Position numbers and translations under genes: made by a program
Notes under the pieces: generated by a model
Database searches by the model: none
What the model was told of the DNA's origin: nothing
The model's input: the letters and a program-made list of their open reading frames with translations, nothing else
In this document: in pieces, positions 46,207 through 54,595 of the stretch
How positions within the stretch are numbered: the first letter of the stretch is position 1
Layout: each line of letters opens with the position of its first letter
From: Neotamlana nanhaiensis
Lineage (GTDB): Bacteria > Bacteroidota > Bacteroidia > Flavobacteriales > Flavobacteriaceae
Length of the DNA: 64,000 nucleotides
NCBI RefSeq assembly: GCF_000943555.1
Contig: NZ_JTDV01000016.1
Location: 62,001-126,000 of the forward strand
Direction of reading: 5' to 3'

Positions 46207-46755
46207 ATGGACTATTACAACTATATAAAATCGTTTCATCTCATTTTTGTAATTACTTGGTTTGCGGGTTTGTTTTATATTCCGCGTTTGTTTGTATATC
46301 AAATTGAAGCTAACGAAAAACCATCACCAGAAAAAGAAATTTTAAGCAAACAGCTTAAACTCATGGCAAAGCGTTTGTGGTTTATTATTACATGGCCGTC
46401 TGCTATTTTGGCGACTATTTTTGCAATTTGGTTGCTTATTATTAATCCGTTTTGGTTGCACCAAGCTTGGATGCATGTAAAACTTGCCTTCGTATTTTTA
46501 CTGTTTATTTATCATTATAAAACGCACATTTTTTACAAACAATTGCAAAACGATAGCTGTAAAAAAACATCGAGTTTTATGCGTATTTGGAACGAAGGTG
46601 CGACGTTTATTCTGTTTGCGGTAGTGTTTTTAGTCATTTTAAAAAGCGCGATAAATTGGGTTTGGGGAGTTGTTGGCATTTTAGTGTTAGGTGTGCTTCT
46701 TATGCTTGGTTTTAAGCTATATAAACGTATTCGTGAGAAGAACCCTGAGGCGTAA
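46207..46755 (+). CDS. hemJ: HemJ-like protoporphyrinogen IX oxidase (CopD family)
   Basis: This 182-residue membrane protein has four hydrophobic helices plus a C-terminal one. It opens with a Lys-x-Phe-His-Leu-Ile-Phe-Val-Ile-Thr-Trp-Phe-Ala-Gly segment (His11) and a Pro-Arg-Leu-Phe-Val-Tyr motif, both matching HemJ. HemJ oxidises protoporphyrinogen IX to protoporphyrin IX, the substrate for HemH. The general database label for such proteins is CopD family, but the context with hemH, hemF and the rest favours HemJ. It follows the MATE gene by 2 bases and precedes a 109-base gap before the kinase gene. Confidence 0.85.
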   Translation: MDYYNYIKSFHLIFVITWFAGLFYIPRLFVYQIEANEKPSPEKEILSKQLKLMAKRLWFIITWPSAILATIFAIWLLIINPFWLHQAWMHVKLAFVFLLFIYHYKTHIFYKQLQNDSCKKTSSFMRIWNEGATFILFAVVFLVILKSAINWVWGVVGILVLGVLLMLGFKLYKRIREKNPEA

Positions 46756-46864
46756 TCGGATATTTTAGTTGTAAATAAATCTTCAGTTCAAAAAGCTTCA
46801 TTTTACATAGACTAACAAATTTTGGTGTAATTATTGCTATATTTAAATCCAATATAATTTTCGC

Positions 46865-48322
46865 TTGAAACTAAAACAACTATCCTTACGAACACGCATT
46901 TTTATAGCCATGATTTTACTGGTGGTGTTAGCTTCGGTATTAATTACCGTTGTGGCCATTTATCAGTATAAAGAGCAAAGTGAAGATTATCACACCGATC
47001 GTTTAGGGCGAAAAGAAGATAATATTAGAACGCACATTACCAGTGTTTTAAATGGTAGGCAAAATACTTGGGAAGTAAAAACTGAGAATATTCCGTACAT
47101 TTTTAAAGAGGATATTTATACCATTGCGCATATTCATAAATTACAAATTAATTTATATGATTTGGAGGGTTCTATGCTTATTTCATCGAAGGCTAATTTG
47201 AAGCCAGATTTAGCCGAACGTTGCATTGATGCCGAAATTTTAAACGCTATTTCGCACACCGCCGATCACCGATATGTTGATATACATGAAGAGAATGGTG
47301 AAACATTTTTATCGTCTTATATCTATATTAAAGATCAGAAATCGAAACCTTTAGCGATACTAAATTTACCTTATTTAGAGAGTGACGATTTCTTGTCAAT
47401 GGAACTTAATCAGTTTTTAGAGCGATTAAGATATGCTTTCTTTTTAGTGTTGTTGATGGCCATAGGAATTGCCTTTTTGTTATCAAAATACATTACAAAA
47501 TCCTTAAAAACCATAAGTGATAAAATTAATGCAACGCGATTAGAAAGACGCAACCAAAAGCTTGAAACTAGCGACACGAGTGAGGAAATTTCAACACTCG
47601 TGAGTTCGTATAATAGTATGATTGACGAGCTTGAAGAAAGTGCTGTTCAATTGGCAAAAAGCGAGCGTGAACAGGCGTGGCGCGAAATGGCAAAACAGGT
47701 AGCCCACGAAATTAAAAATCCGTTAACTCCAATGCGATTAACGGTTCAAAACTTTCAGCGTAAGTTCGATCCTAGCGATCCCGATATTCATTTAAAAGTT
47801 AATGAATATAGTAAAACTATTATTCAGCAAATAGATACCATGAGTAGCATTGCTTCGGCGTTTTCAAATTTTGCAAAAATGCCTGCGCAACAAAATGAAA
47901 CTCTTAATGTGGTTAAAATTGTAAAATTAGCGTTAGATATTTTTAACGAAAATTACATTGTTTTTACGGCTGATGAAGAAGTAATAATTGCCAAATTAGA
48001 TCGTACACAACTTATTCGTGTAGTTACTAATTTAGTTAAAAACGCTATTCAAGCTATACCAGATGCGAAGTCCGGAAAAATACTGGTAAATGTAAATCAA
48101 GATTATGAAAACGTAATTATTACCATTGCTGATAATGGTACCGGAATTTCGGAAGAAAACATCGATAAGGTTTTCGAGCCTAAATTTACAACCAAAACCA
48201 GTGGTATGGGACTTGGTTTAGCGATGGTAAAAAATATTGTTGAAACCTATAAAGGAAGCATCAGCTTTACTACCGAAAAAAATATTGGTACGACCTTTAA
48301 AGTGATTTTTCCTAAAGATTAA
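46865..48322 (+). CDS. NtrY-like sensor histidine kinase (TTG start)
   Basis: This 485-residue protein begins at TTG; a later ATG would remove the first membrane helix (about 10-32). A periplasmic sensor region of about 150 residues and a second helix (about 188-205) precede a HAMP-like linker. The phosphoacceptor is His281 in Val-Ala-His-Glu-Ile-Lys-Asn-Pro-Leu-Thr-Pro, the NtrY-like form. The HATPase domain follows with Asn-Leu-Val-Lys-Asn-Ala and Asp-Asn-Gly-Thr-Gly. No response regulator gene is beside it, so it is an orphan kinase. The signal is unknown. Confidence 0.92.
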   Translation: MKLKQLSLRTRIFIAMILLVVLASVLITVVAIYQYKEQSEDYHTDRLGRKEDNIRTHITSVLNGRQNTWEVKTENIPYIFKEDIYTIAHIHKLQINLYDLEGSMLISSKANLKPDLAERCIDAEILNAISHTADHRYVDIHEENGETFLSSYIYIKDQKSKPLAILNLPYLESDDFLSMELNQFLERLRYAFFLVLLMAIGIAFLLSKYITKSLKTISDKINATRLERRNQKLETSDTSEEISTLVSSYNSMIDELEESAVQLAKSEREQAWREMAKQVAHEIKNPLTPMRLTVQNFQRKFDPSDPDIHLKVNEYSKTIIQQIDTMSSIASAFSNFAKMPAQQNETLNVVKIVKLALDIFNENYIVFTADEEVIIAKLDRTQLIRVVTNLVKNAIQAIPDAKSGKILVNVNQDYENVIITIADNGTGISEENIDKVFEPKFTTKTSGMGLGLAMVKNIVETYKGSISFTTEKNIGTTFKVIFPKD

Positions 48323-48334
48323 AAAATAAAAATT

Positions 48335-49117
48335 ATGAGCTATTCAAATATTTTATCAACCTATAAAAGTGGTATAACTACAATTACGGTTAATCGCCCT
48401 AAAAAGCTTAATGCTTTAAATAAAGAAACAATCAGTGAGCTTCATGAGGCTTTTAAAGTAGCCGATGCCGATAGAGAGACGCAGGTAATCATTGTAACGG
48501 GTAGTGGCGATAAGGCTTTTGTAGCAGGCGCCGATATAAGCGAATTTGCAGATTTTTCAGGTGAAGAAGGTGCCGAATTAGCAGCAAAAGGTCAGGAAAT
48601 ACTCTTCAATTTTATTGAAAATTTAAGCACGCCCGTTATTGCGGCAGTTAATGGTTTTGCGCTCGGTGGCGGACTGGAATTAGCGATGGCTTGCCATTTT
48701 AGAGTTGCCAGTAACAATGCTAAAATGGGCTTGCCAGAAGTGAGTTTAGGCGTTATTCCGGGTTATGGCGGTACGCAACGTTTACCACAACTAATTGGAA
48801 AAGGTCGCGCTATGGAAATGATTATGACCGCAGGCATGATTGATGCTAATAATGCCTTAAATTATGGTTTGGTAAATCATATTACTATTCAAGCTGAATT
48901 GCTGAGTTTTTGCGAAAGTATAGCCAACAAAATAATGAGAAATTCCCCTGTGGCTATTGGTAAAGCTATTCAAGCGGTTAATGCGAATTATAAAACAGCT
49001 GTAGATGGTTATCAAGTAGAAATTGAAGCGTTTGGTGCTTGTTTTGATACCGAAGATTTTAAAGAAGGTACATCCGCTTTTTTACAAAAACGAAAGGCTA
49101 ATTTTCCAGGAGCGTAG
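48335..49117 (+). CDS. Enoyl-CoA hydratase/isomerase family protein
   Basis: This 260-residue crotonase-fold enzyme has the oxyanion-hole segments Ala-Gly-Ala-Asp-Ile-Ser and Gly-Phe-Ala-Leu-Gly-Gly-Gly. Glu residues sit at the two catalytic positions (in Gly-Gly-Leu-Glu-Leu-Ala and Leu-Pro-Glu-Val-Ser-Leu-Gly). These support a true hydratase acting on short-chain 2-enoyl-CoA, possibly crotonyl-CoA, in fatty acid or amino acid breakdown. It follows the kinase gene by 12 bases and precedes the next gene with no gap, a likely operon of unrelated functions. Confidence 0.93.
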   Translation: MSYSNILSTYKSGITTITVNRPKKLNALNKETISELHEAFKVADADRETQVIIVTGSGDKAFVAGADISEFADFSGEEGAELAAKGQEILFNFIENLSTPVIAAVNGFALGGGLELAMACHFRVASNNAKMGLPEVSLGVIPGYGGTQRLPQLIGKGRAMEMIMTAGMIDANNALNYGLVNHITIQAELLSFCESIANKIMRNSPVAIGKAIQAVNANYKTAVDGYQVEIEAFGACFDTEDFKEGTSAFLQKRKANFPGA

Positions 49118-49720
49118 ATGATGAGGTATTTTTTAAGTGTTATTTTTATTTTCGTTTTTGTATTTCAAGGGTTTTGTCAGCGCATTAAAACAGAAAGCGG
49201 TGATATTTCTATTTTAAAAGGAGAAAAAGAACTCGCGGTTAGTTTTAGCTACGATAGCATTAAAGTACATGGCTACGATACCGAAACCGAATTTGTTAAA
49301 GTTAAAGCCCAATTAAGAGAAAAACACGAACCAGGTTCTGGAGCTGTTTTCGAAAAAGCTTGGTTTGCCGACAGAGAAGCGTTTTACGAACCTTTATTTA
49401 TTGAAGATATTAATAAGGCACTACCCCAAAAACGACATATTAATTTGGTTAAAAACAACCCTAAGGCCAAGTATAATTTACATATTGAAACACTTTGGGT
49501 ATATCCCGGTTATAATGTGGGGTTTTCGCATCCTGCAAAAATTGATGTTGCTCTTAAGGTTTACGAAATTAATAATCCTGAAAATGTGATTTGGCAATCG
49601 CAAACTCCAATTAGGATACAAGCTAAAGCAGCGCCTTACAAAAGAGAGTTGCGCATAGGTGCTGCTTATAAAGAATTAGGAATTTTAATGTCTTGGTATT
49701 TTAAGAAGAGGTTGAAGTAA
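49118..49720 (+). CDS. Secreted protein of unknown function
   Basis: This 200-residue protein has a signal peptide ending at Gly-Phe-Cys-Gln. The mature part has two segments of interest: a Trp-Phe-Ala-Asp-Arg-Glu near 87 and an Ile-Glu-Thr-Leu-Trp-Val-Tyr-Pro-Gly-Tyr segment near 125, followed by a Lys-rich C-terminus. It begins directly after the crotonase stop; a second ATG follows one codon later. I do not recognise the family. Location is periplasmic or outer-membrane-associated by inference. Confidence 0.7.
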   Translation: MMRYFLSVIFIFVFVFQGFCQRIKTESGDISILKGEKELAVSFSYDSIKVHGYDTETEFVKVKAQLREKHEPGSGAVFEKAWFADREAFYEPLFIEDINKALPQKRHINLVKNNPKAKYNLHIETLWVYPGYNVGFSHPAKIDVALKVYEINNPENVIWQSQTPIRIQAKAAPYKRELRIGAAYKELGILMSWYFKKRLK

Positions 49721-49725
49721 GTGCA

Positions 49726-50154
49726 TTATTTCGCTAAACGTATACTTTCATATACGATTTCTAATGTTTCCATAGCAGCTTCATTACTTCGCGCATTTAA
49801 ATCACTCCAACGTAATTTTATAGGAAAGGCATTCGTTAGTATCCATGTTATTTCAGGTTCTTTATTTTCGTTGAGTAATGAAATGGTAATATCTCGACGA
49901 TCAATCGTGTTTCCTTTTACAGAATTTATCCAATCGTAATAGTCATTGTCGTTTTTAATAATACCTCGTTTTAAAATTATGGTATTCTTTTTTTGCTGCC
50001 CAGGCATCAAAACTGGGCCGTTTGTAACAAAGGCTCCTTCAGTATATTGAATAGGTTCTATTTCTAATGCAAGGCCTATTACTTCCGAAACGCCAATACG
50101 ATTCCCGCCCCAGTTTACTGTAAATCTGTTTGTGCTTAAAGGATATTTAGACAT
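49726..50154 (-). CDS. Orphan phage tail tube (T4 gp19-like) protein
   Basis: From ATG 50154 the product is 142 residues. It matches the gp19-like tail tube family (PF06841) across its length: Phe-x-Val-x-Trp-Gly-Gly-x-Arg-Ile-Gly near the start, a Pro-Gly-Gln-Gln segment, Leu-Lys-Arg-Gly-Ile in the middle, Arg-Arg-Asp-Ile-Thr-Ile-Ser-Leu-Leu-Asn-Glu, and Glu-Thr-Leu-Glu-Ile near the end. This is the tube protein of phage tails, eCIS and pyocin-like particles. No sheath, baseplate, spike, ATPase or other tail gene is beside it. A longer frame to 50217 would add a non-family N-terminus, so the ATG at 50154 is preferred. Confidence 0.85.
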   Translation of the reverse strand: MSKYPLSTNRFTVNWGGNRIGVSEVIGLALEIEPIQYTEGAFVTNGPVLMPGQQKKNTIILKRGIIKNDNDYYDWINSVKGNTIDRRDITISLLNENKEPEITWILTNAFPIKLRWSDLNARSNEAAMETLEIVYESIRLAK

Positions 50155-50221
50155 AAAAATTACTTTATTTAAAAGGTTGTTAATTCGACTAATCACATTT
50201 AAGTTTTTAATTTTCAATAAC

Positions 50222-50264
50222 TTAATTTTAAAATTAAAGTATTTTGTTCAAAATTCCAATTTTG
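50222..50264. promoter_or_regulatory. Two AT palindromes in the gap between gp19 and the radical SAM gene
   Basis: TTAATTTTAAAATTAA (50222-50237) is a perfect palindrome. CAAAATT-CC-AATTTTG (50249-50264) is a 7+7 inverted repeat. They lie in the divergent gap and may be binding sites, but AT-rich sequence makes such palindromes common by chance. Confidence 0.3.
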
Positions 50265-50357
50265 TTAATAACCAACTTTCGCTTTAACATTTTCCGCTTA
50301 AATTAATCCCTAACTTTAAACTGAATTTTTCCACAAAACCCTCAAAACTTCTAAAAA

Positions 50358-51431
50358 TTGAACCCAAAATCTGCTTTAAAAGGTCGCGGAGCGCAACTTA
50401 ACACGCCCAATCGCTTTTTCGAATTTAGCCATGAAATGCGTAACGATTTCTTGGAATATTGCCAAAAAGAAGGTGAAAAGGCCGACAAAAATAAAACACT
50501 TTACCTACCGGTATTTCCAAAAACTATAGTTAACAAAGTACAAAGTCCCGATGTTGGTATGGCGTATTCTATGAATATGTATCAAGGTTGTGAGCACGGT
50601 TGTATTTATTGTTATGCCCGTAATACCCACGAATATTGGGGTTATAGTGCGGGTTTAGATTTTGAGCGTCGTATTTTGGTAAAAAAAGATGCGCCTAAAC
50701 TGTTGGAAGCACATTTGAAAAAGAAATCCTGGAAAGCGCAAACTATAGTTATGTCAGGAAACACCGATTGTTACCAACCCGCAGAACAGGAATTTGAAAT
50801 TACCAGAAAATGTTTGGAGGTGTTTTTAAAGTATAAGCATCCTGTTGGTATAATTACCAAAAACGATTTAATTCTTCGAGATTTAGAGTTGCTTAAAGCG
50901 CTCGCGAAACACAATTTAATAGGTGTAAATATATCGATAACGTCTTTAAGTGAAGACACACGTCGTATTTTAGAACCGCGAACAACAACAATTAAAAAGC
51001 GATTAGAAACGGTAAAAGTACTTAGTGAAAATAATATTCCGGTTAATGTTATGTTAGCTCCCATAATACCCAGCATAAATAGTCATGAAATTTTACCGCT
51101 GACTAAAGCGGTTTCCGATTGTGGAGCGCTATCTATTGGACATACCGTGGTACGTTTAAATGGTGCTATTGGTGAAATTTTTACCGATTGGATTAACAAA
51201 ACCATGCCAGATCGTGCAGAAAAAGTGTTGCATCAAATTCAAGATTGTCACGGTGGTAACTTAAACGATTCGCGTTATGCTACCCGAATGCGTGGCGAGG
51301 GTAAAATAGCCGAACAAATTAATATGCTTGTAAGTTTAGCTAAACGTAAATATTTCGCCAATAAAAACATGCCCAAACTAAATACTGAATTGTTTGAGCA
51401 ATATAAAGGAGGGCAGCTAAAGTTGTTTTAA
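50358..51431 (+). CDS. PA0069-like radical SAM protein (TTG start)
   Basis: This 357-residue protein belongs to the SPL-like radical SAM group. The 4Fe-4S cluster cysteines lie in Cys-Glu-His-Gly-Cys-Ile-Tyr-Cys-Tyr-Ala (about residue 78). A Gly-Arg-Gly-Ala-Gln segment near the start and the Asp-Phe-Glu-Arg-Arg-Ile-Leu-Val-Lys region are family marks. The reaction is not established; relatives are sometimes called Rv2578c/PA0069 type. The first ATG lies too far inside the domain, so the TTG at 50358 is the likely start. The promoter region is shared with the gp19-like gene. Confidence 0.88.
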   Translation: MNPKSALKGRGAQLNTPNRFFEFSHEMRNDFLEYCQKEGEKADKNKTLYLPVFPKTIVNKVQSPDVGMAYSMNMYQGCEHGCIYCYARNTHEYWGYSAGLDFERRILVKKDAPKLLEAHLKKKSWKAQTIVMSGNTDCYQPAEQEFEITRKCLEVFLKYKHPVGIITKNDLILRDLELLKALAKHNLIGVNISITSLSEDTRRILEPRTTTIKKRLETVKVLSENNIPVNVMLAPIIPSINSHEILPLTKAVSDCGALSIGHTVVRLNGAIGEIFTDWINKTMPDRAEKVLHQIQDCHGGNLNDSRYATRMRGEGKIAEQINMLVSLAKRKYFANKNMPKLNTELFEQYKGGQLKLF

Positions 51432-51498
51432 AGGCTATTTAGTAAATGTATTTTTTTTGAAAATATATTATTTTACACTAAAACTCGTTAGTAATAAA

Positions 51499-51506
51499 TA
51501 TATTTG
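51499..51506 (+). promoter_or_regulatory. Candidate -7 promoter box for porZ
   Basis: TATATTTG matches TAnnTTTG exactly and lies about 20 bases before the ATG at 51525. It overlaps an in-frame TTG at 51504, which argues against that TTG as the start. No clear -33 element was found at the normal distance. Confidence 0.5.
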
Positions 51507-51524
51507 ACCATTGAATACACAAAC

Positions 51525-53873
51525 ATGCTTAAACAACTTTTTGTTTTAATATTTTGCTTGATACCCTTGGGTTATTTTGCTCAAGATTATTCTGCGCTTT
51601 GGGAAGGTCATTTTTCATATAATCAAATAATTGATGTCTCAAAAGGTGAAAATAAAATATTTGCCGCTTCAACAAATGCTATTTTTTCTTTGAATACTCA
51701 AAATAATGACATGGAAGAAATTAGCACAATTCATGGACTTTCTGGTGAAACTATTTCAACCATTTATTATAGCGAAGATTATGAACTTTTAGTAGTTGGA
51801 TACGAAAACGGATTAATTGAAGTGGTTTTTGAAGATGGTAGCAGTGTTTTAACCTTAGTTGATATTGTTGAAAAAGTAACCATTTCACCCGCTAACAAAA
51901 GAATCAATCATTTTAATGCTTTCGAAAACAAGTTGTACGTTTCTACCAATTATGGTATAACCGTTTTTAGTTTAGACCGATTAGAGTTTGGAGACACCTA
52001 TTTTATTGGCGATAACGGTGCTCAAATTCAAGTCAATCAAACCGCTGTTTCTAATGGGTATATTTATGCAGCTTGTACTAGTGGTAATGGCATCCGCAAA
52101 GGTTTAATTGCTAATACTAATTTAATCGATTTCCAAAACTGGGAACGTGTTGCAACTGGAAATTGGTTGAATGCTCAAATGGTTAACAATAAACTTTACG
52201 TGATAAGTGGAGGACGCTGGATATACGAAATGGAAAATGATGTATTAACTAGGTTAGTACAATATGGTACTACGCCCTTAAAATTACAATCGGCCAATAA
52301 TAATCTATTAGTTACAACACAGAATAATGTATTTGTTTATGATTCGGAATTTAATCCAATTTTACAAGTAGATATTAACCCGTTATTCGATACGCAATAC
52401 ACGGCCGCAATTAGCGATACCCAAAATTTATACATTGGCACTCAGGATTTTGGAGTTTTACAAACGGCACTTACCGATGGTATTGATTTCATTGAGGTGC
52501 ATCCTGAGGGACCACTTTTAAATATACCATTTTCAATAGAATCGTCGCCCGATGGTTTATGGGTAACTTTTGGTGAGTACACCGGTTTTTACAACCCTTA
52601 TCCGTTAGATAACAGAGGTGTTAGTCATTTAAAATTCGGTTCTTGGATAAATATTAATTACGATGCGGTTTTTGAAGCAAAAAGTTTAAACGAAATAGCA
52701 GTAAATCCTAATAATCGCAACCAAGTATTTGTAAGTTCTTTTTTTAGTGGTTTACTAGAAATTAATGATGATTTACCAACTACCTTATACAATCAAGAAA
52801 ATAGTGGTTTAGAGTCCTTGGTTTTGTCTAACAACCCAAATTATATAGATATTCGAGTTGGTGCCTCAGCTTTCGATAATAATGGGATTTTATGGACGCT
52901 TACCAGCTTAGTAGATAAACCTTTAAAATCGTTTAACCCAGAAACCAACCAATGGAGAAGCTTTAGTTATGAAGATGTTATTTCTGATGGTTTCAGTGAT
53001 GGTAATCTAGGGTTTTCAGATATGGTTATAGGTAACAATGGCACAAAATGGGCCTCTTGTTATAAGTATGGTGTGATTGCTTATAATGAAAATGAAAGTC
53101 CAGTAATTAAGGCCATTTATTCCGAAGACCAAAACATGCCCGATCCATGGGCTACAGCTTTAGCATTAGATAATAGAAATCAATTATGGATTGGTACCTA
53201 CCGTGGTTTAAGAGTGTTGTATAACACCTCTAATTTTTTTGAAACAGACGATGTACAGGCTTATGAAATTATTATTGAAGAAAATGGAGAAGCTCAAGAA
53301 TTGTTGTTTCAACAATATATTACAGATATTGAAGTAGATGGCTCTAATAATAAATGGGTTGGTACAGATAGTTCAGGATTATTTTACTTTTCATCAGATG
53401 GTCAAAACACCATTTATCATTTTACTACAGATAATTCACCTTTACCATCAAATAGTATTCGAGATATTGCTTTAGATGATAATAACGGGGCTGTTTATAT
53501 AGCAACAAATAAAGGATTAGTGTCGTTTTCTTCAGGAAGTTCAAGTACGTTTAATACTTTAGAGCAAGCTTTTGTATATCCAAATCCGGTACGACCAAAA
53601 TTTAATTTAAATGAAAAAAAGGTAACCATAAAAGATATTTCGGAAAATGTAAATATTAAAATCACCGATGTAGCAGGTAATTTGGTTGCCGAAGCACAAT
53701 CTAACATCAATCAGCGTTATAAAGGTTACAATTTAGAAATTGATGGCGGAACAGCCTATTGGAACGGAAAAAATCTTGCAAACAATACGGTTGCTTCGGG
53801 CGTGTATTTAATTATGTTGTCCGATTTAGATACGCTCGAAACTAAAGTTTTAAAATTAATGGTAGTACGCTAA
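51525..53873 (+). CDS. porZ: T9SS surface protein PorZ
   Basis: This 782-residue protein has a signal peptide ending at Tyr-Phe-Ala-Gln. Repeats of a seven-blade beta-propeller type follow, beginning with the Trp-x-x-His-Phe-Ser-Tyr-Asn segment and containing the Ile-Gly/Val-Gly-Tyr-x-Asn-Gly-Leu-Ile motif. The last 90 residues form a T9SS C-terminal domain with Tyr-Pro-Asn-Pro-Val. In Porphyromonas, PorZ is an anionic-LPS-binding part of the sortase (attachment) complex of the T9SS. It overlaps recO at the ATG/TAA junction by one base. The match is by family features, not alignment. Confidence 0.88.
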   Translation: MLKQLFVLIFCLIPLGYFAQDYSALWEGHFSYNQIIDVSKGENKIFAASTNAIFSLNTQNNDMEEISTIHGLSGETISTIYYSEDYELLVVGYENGLIEVVFEDGSSVLTLVDIVEKVTISPANKRINHFNAFENKLYVSTNYGITVFSLDRLEFGDTYFIGDNGAQIQVNQTAVSNGYIYAACTSGNGIRKGLIANTNLIDFQNWERVATGNWLNAQMVNNKLYVISGGRWIYEMENDVLTRLVQYGTTPLKLQSANNNLLVTTQNNVFVYDSEFNPILQVDINPLFDTQYTAAISDTQNLYIGTQDFGVLQTALTDGIDFIEVHPEGPLLNIPFSIESSPDGLWVTFGEYTGFYNPYPLDNRGVSHLKFGSWININYDAVFEAKSLNEIAVNPNNRNQVFVSSFFSGLLEINDDLPTTLYNQENSGLESLVLSNNPNYIDIRVGASAFDNNGILWTLTSLVDKPLKSFNPETNQWRSFSYEDVISDGFSDGNLGFSDMVIGNNGTKWASCYKYGVIAYNENESPVIKAIYSEDQNMPDPWATALALDNRNQLWIGTYRGLRVLYNTSNFFETDDVQAYEIIIEENGEAQELLFQQYITDIEVDGSNNKWVGTDSSGLFYFSSDGQNTIYHFTTDNSPLPSNSIRDIALDDNNGAVYIATNKGLVSFSSGSSSTFNTLEQAFVYPNPVRPKFNLNEKKVTIKDISENVNIKITDVAGNLVAEAQSNINQRYKGYNLEIDGGTAYWNGKNLANNTVASGVYLIMLSDLDTLETKVLKLMVVR

Positions 53874-54592
53874 TGTTACTCACTACAAATGCCATTGTAC
53901 TATCTAAATTTAGGTATAAAGACAACGATTTAATTGTAAAATGCTACACACAAGAAAAAGGTGTGTTAAGTGTGTTGTTACGAGGTGTTTTTAAAAGTAA
54001 AAAGGGTGGTTCTAAAATAGCATATTATCAACTATTATCACAAATTCAAATTGTAATTAACTACAATACAAAAAGCAGTTTACATGGCGTAAAGGAAACC
54101 AAACCAATTCATATTTATACAAGCTTGCATACTAATGTATTAAAAAGCGCTATTGTAATGTTTTTAGCTGAAGTACTGTCAACAGCTTTAAAAGAAGAAG
54201 AACAAAATAAAACACTTTATACGTATTTAGAACACACCTTACTGTGGCTAGATAACCAGCAATCATTTGCTAATTTTCATTTATTATTTTTACTAAACTT
54301 AACTAAATATTTAGGATTCTACCCCGATGTATCTTTAATTAATCTACCCTATTTTAACTTATACGAAGGTGAATTTCAAGACCAAGTAACCGACAAATTT
54401 TCTGTTAGTAACGAAAATTTAATCTTACTAAAAGCTTTGTTAGGTACAAAATTTGATGCACTTAATGAGTTGAAAATTAATGTGAAGCAAAGACAATCGT
54501 TTTTAAGTATGTTATTGCTTTATTTTGACTTACATTTGGGCGCTTTTAAAAAGCCCAAATCATTACAAATATTTAATCAGGTTTTTAGTTAA
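53873..54592 (+). CDS. recO: DNA repair protein RecO
   Basis: This 239-residue protein supports the RecF/RecOR recombination pathway by loading RecA on SSB-coated single-stranded DNA. The N-terminal OB-fold (Ile-Val-Leu-Ser-Lys-Phe-Arg-Tyr-Lys-Asp-Asn-Asp-Leu-Ile-Val-Lys start) is diagnostic, followed by the helical C-terminal domain. The zinc-binding cysteines present in some RecO proteins are not seen. It begins at the last base of the porZ stop and is 3 bases from the TonB receptor gene. The order porZ-recO-TonB receptor looks like a single operon. Confidence 0.95.
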   Translation: MLLTTNAIVLSKFRYKDNDLIVKCYTQEKGVLSVLLRGVFKSKKGGSKIAYYQLLSQIQIVINYNTKSSLHGVKETKPIHIYTSLHTNVLKSAIVMFLAEVLSTALKEEEQNKTLYTYLEHTLLWLDNQQSFANFHLLFLLNLTKYLGFYPDVSLINLPYFNLYEGEFQDQVTDKFSVSNENLILLKALLGTKFDALNELKINVKQRQSFLSMLLLYFDLHLGAFKKPKSLQIFNQVFS

Positions 54593-54595
54593 TTA

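Noticed and set aside
50155-50217. A longer gp19-like protein starting upstream of 50154
   Set aside because: The extra 21 residues have no counterpart in the family, whose start is near the ATG at 50154.
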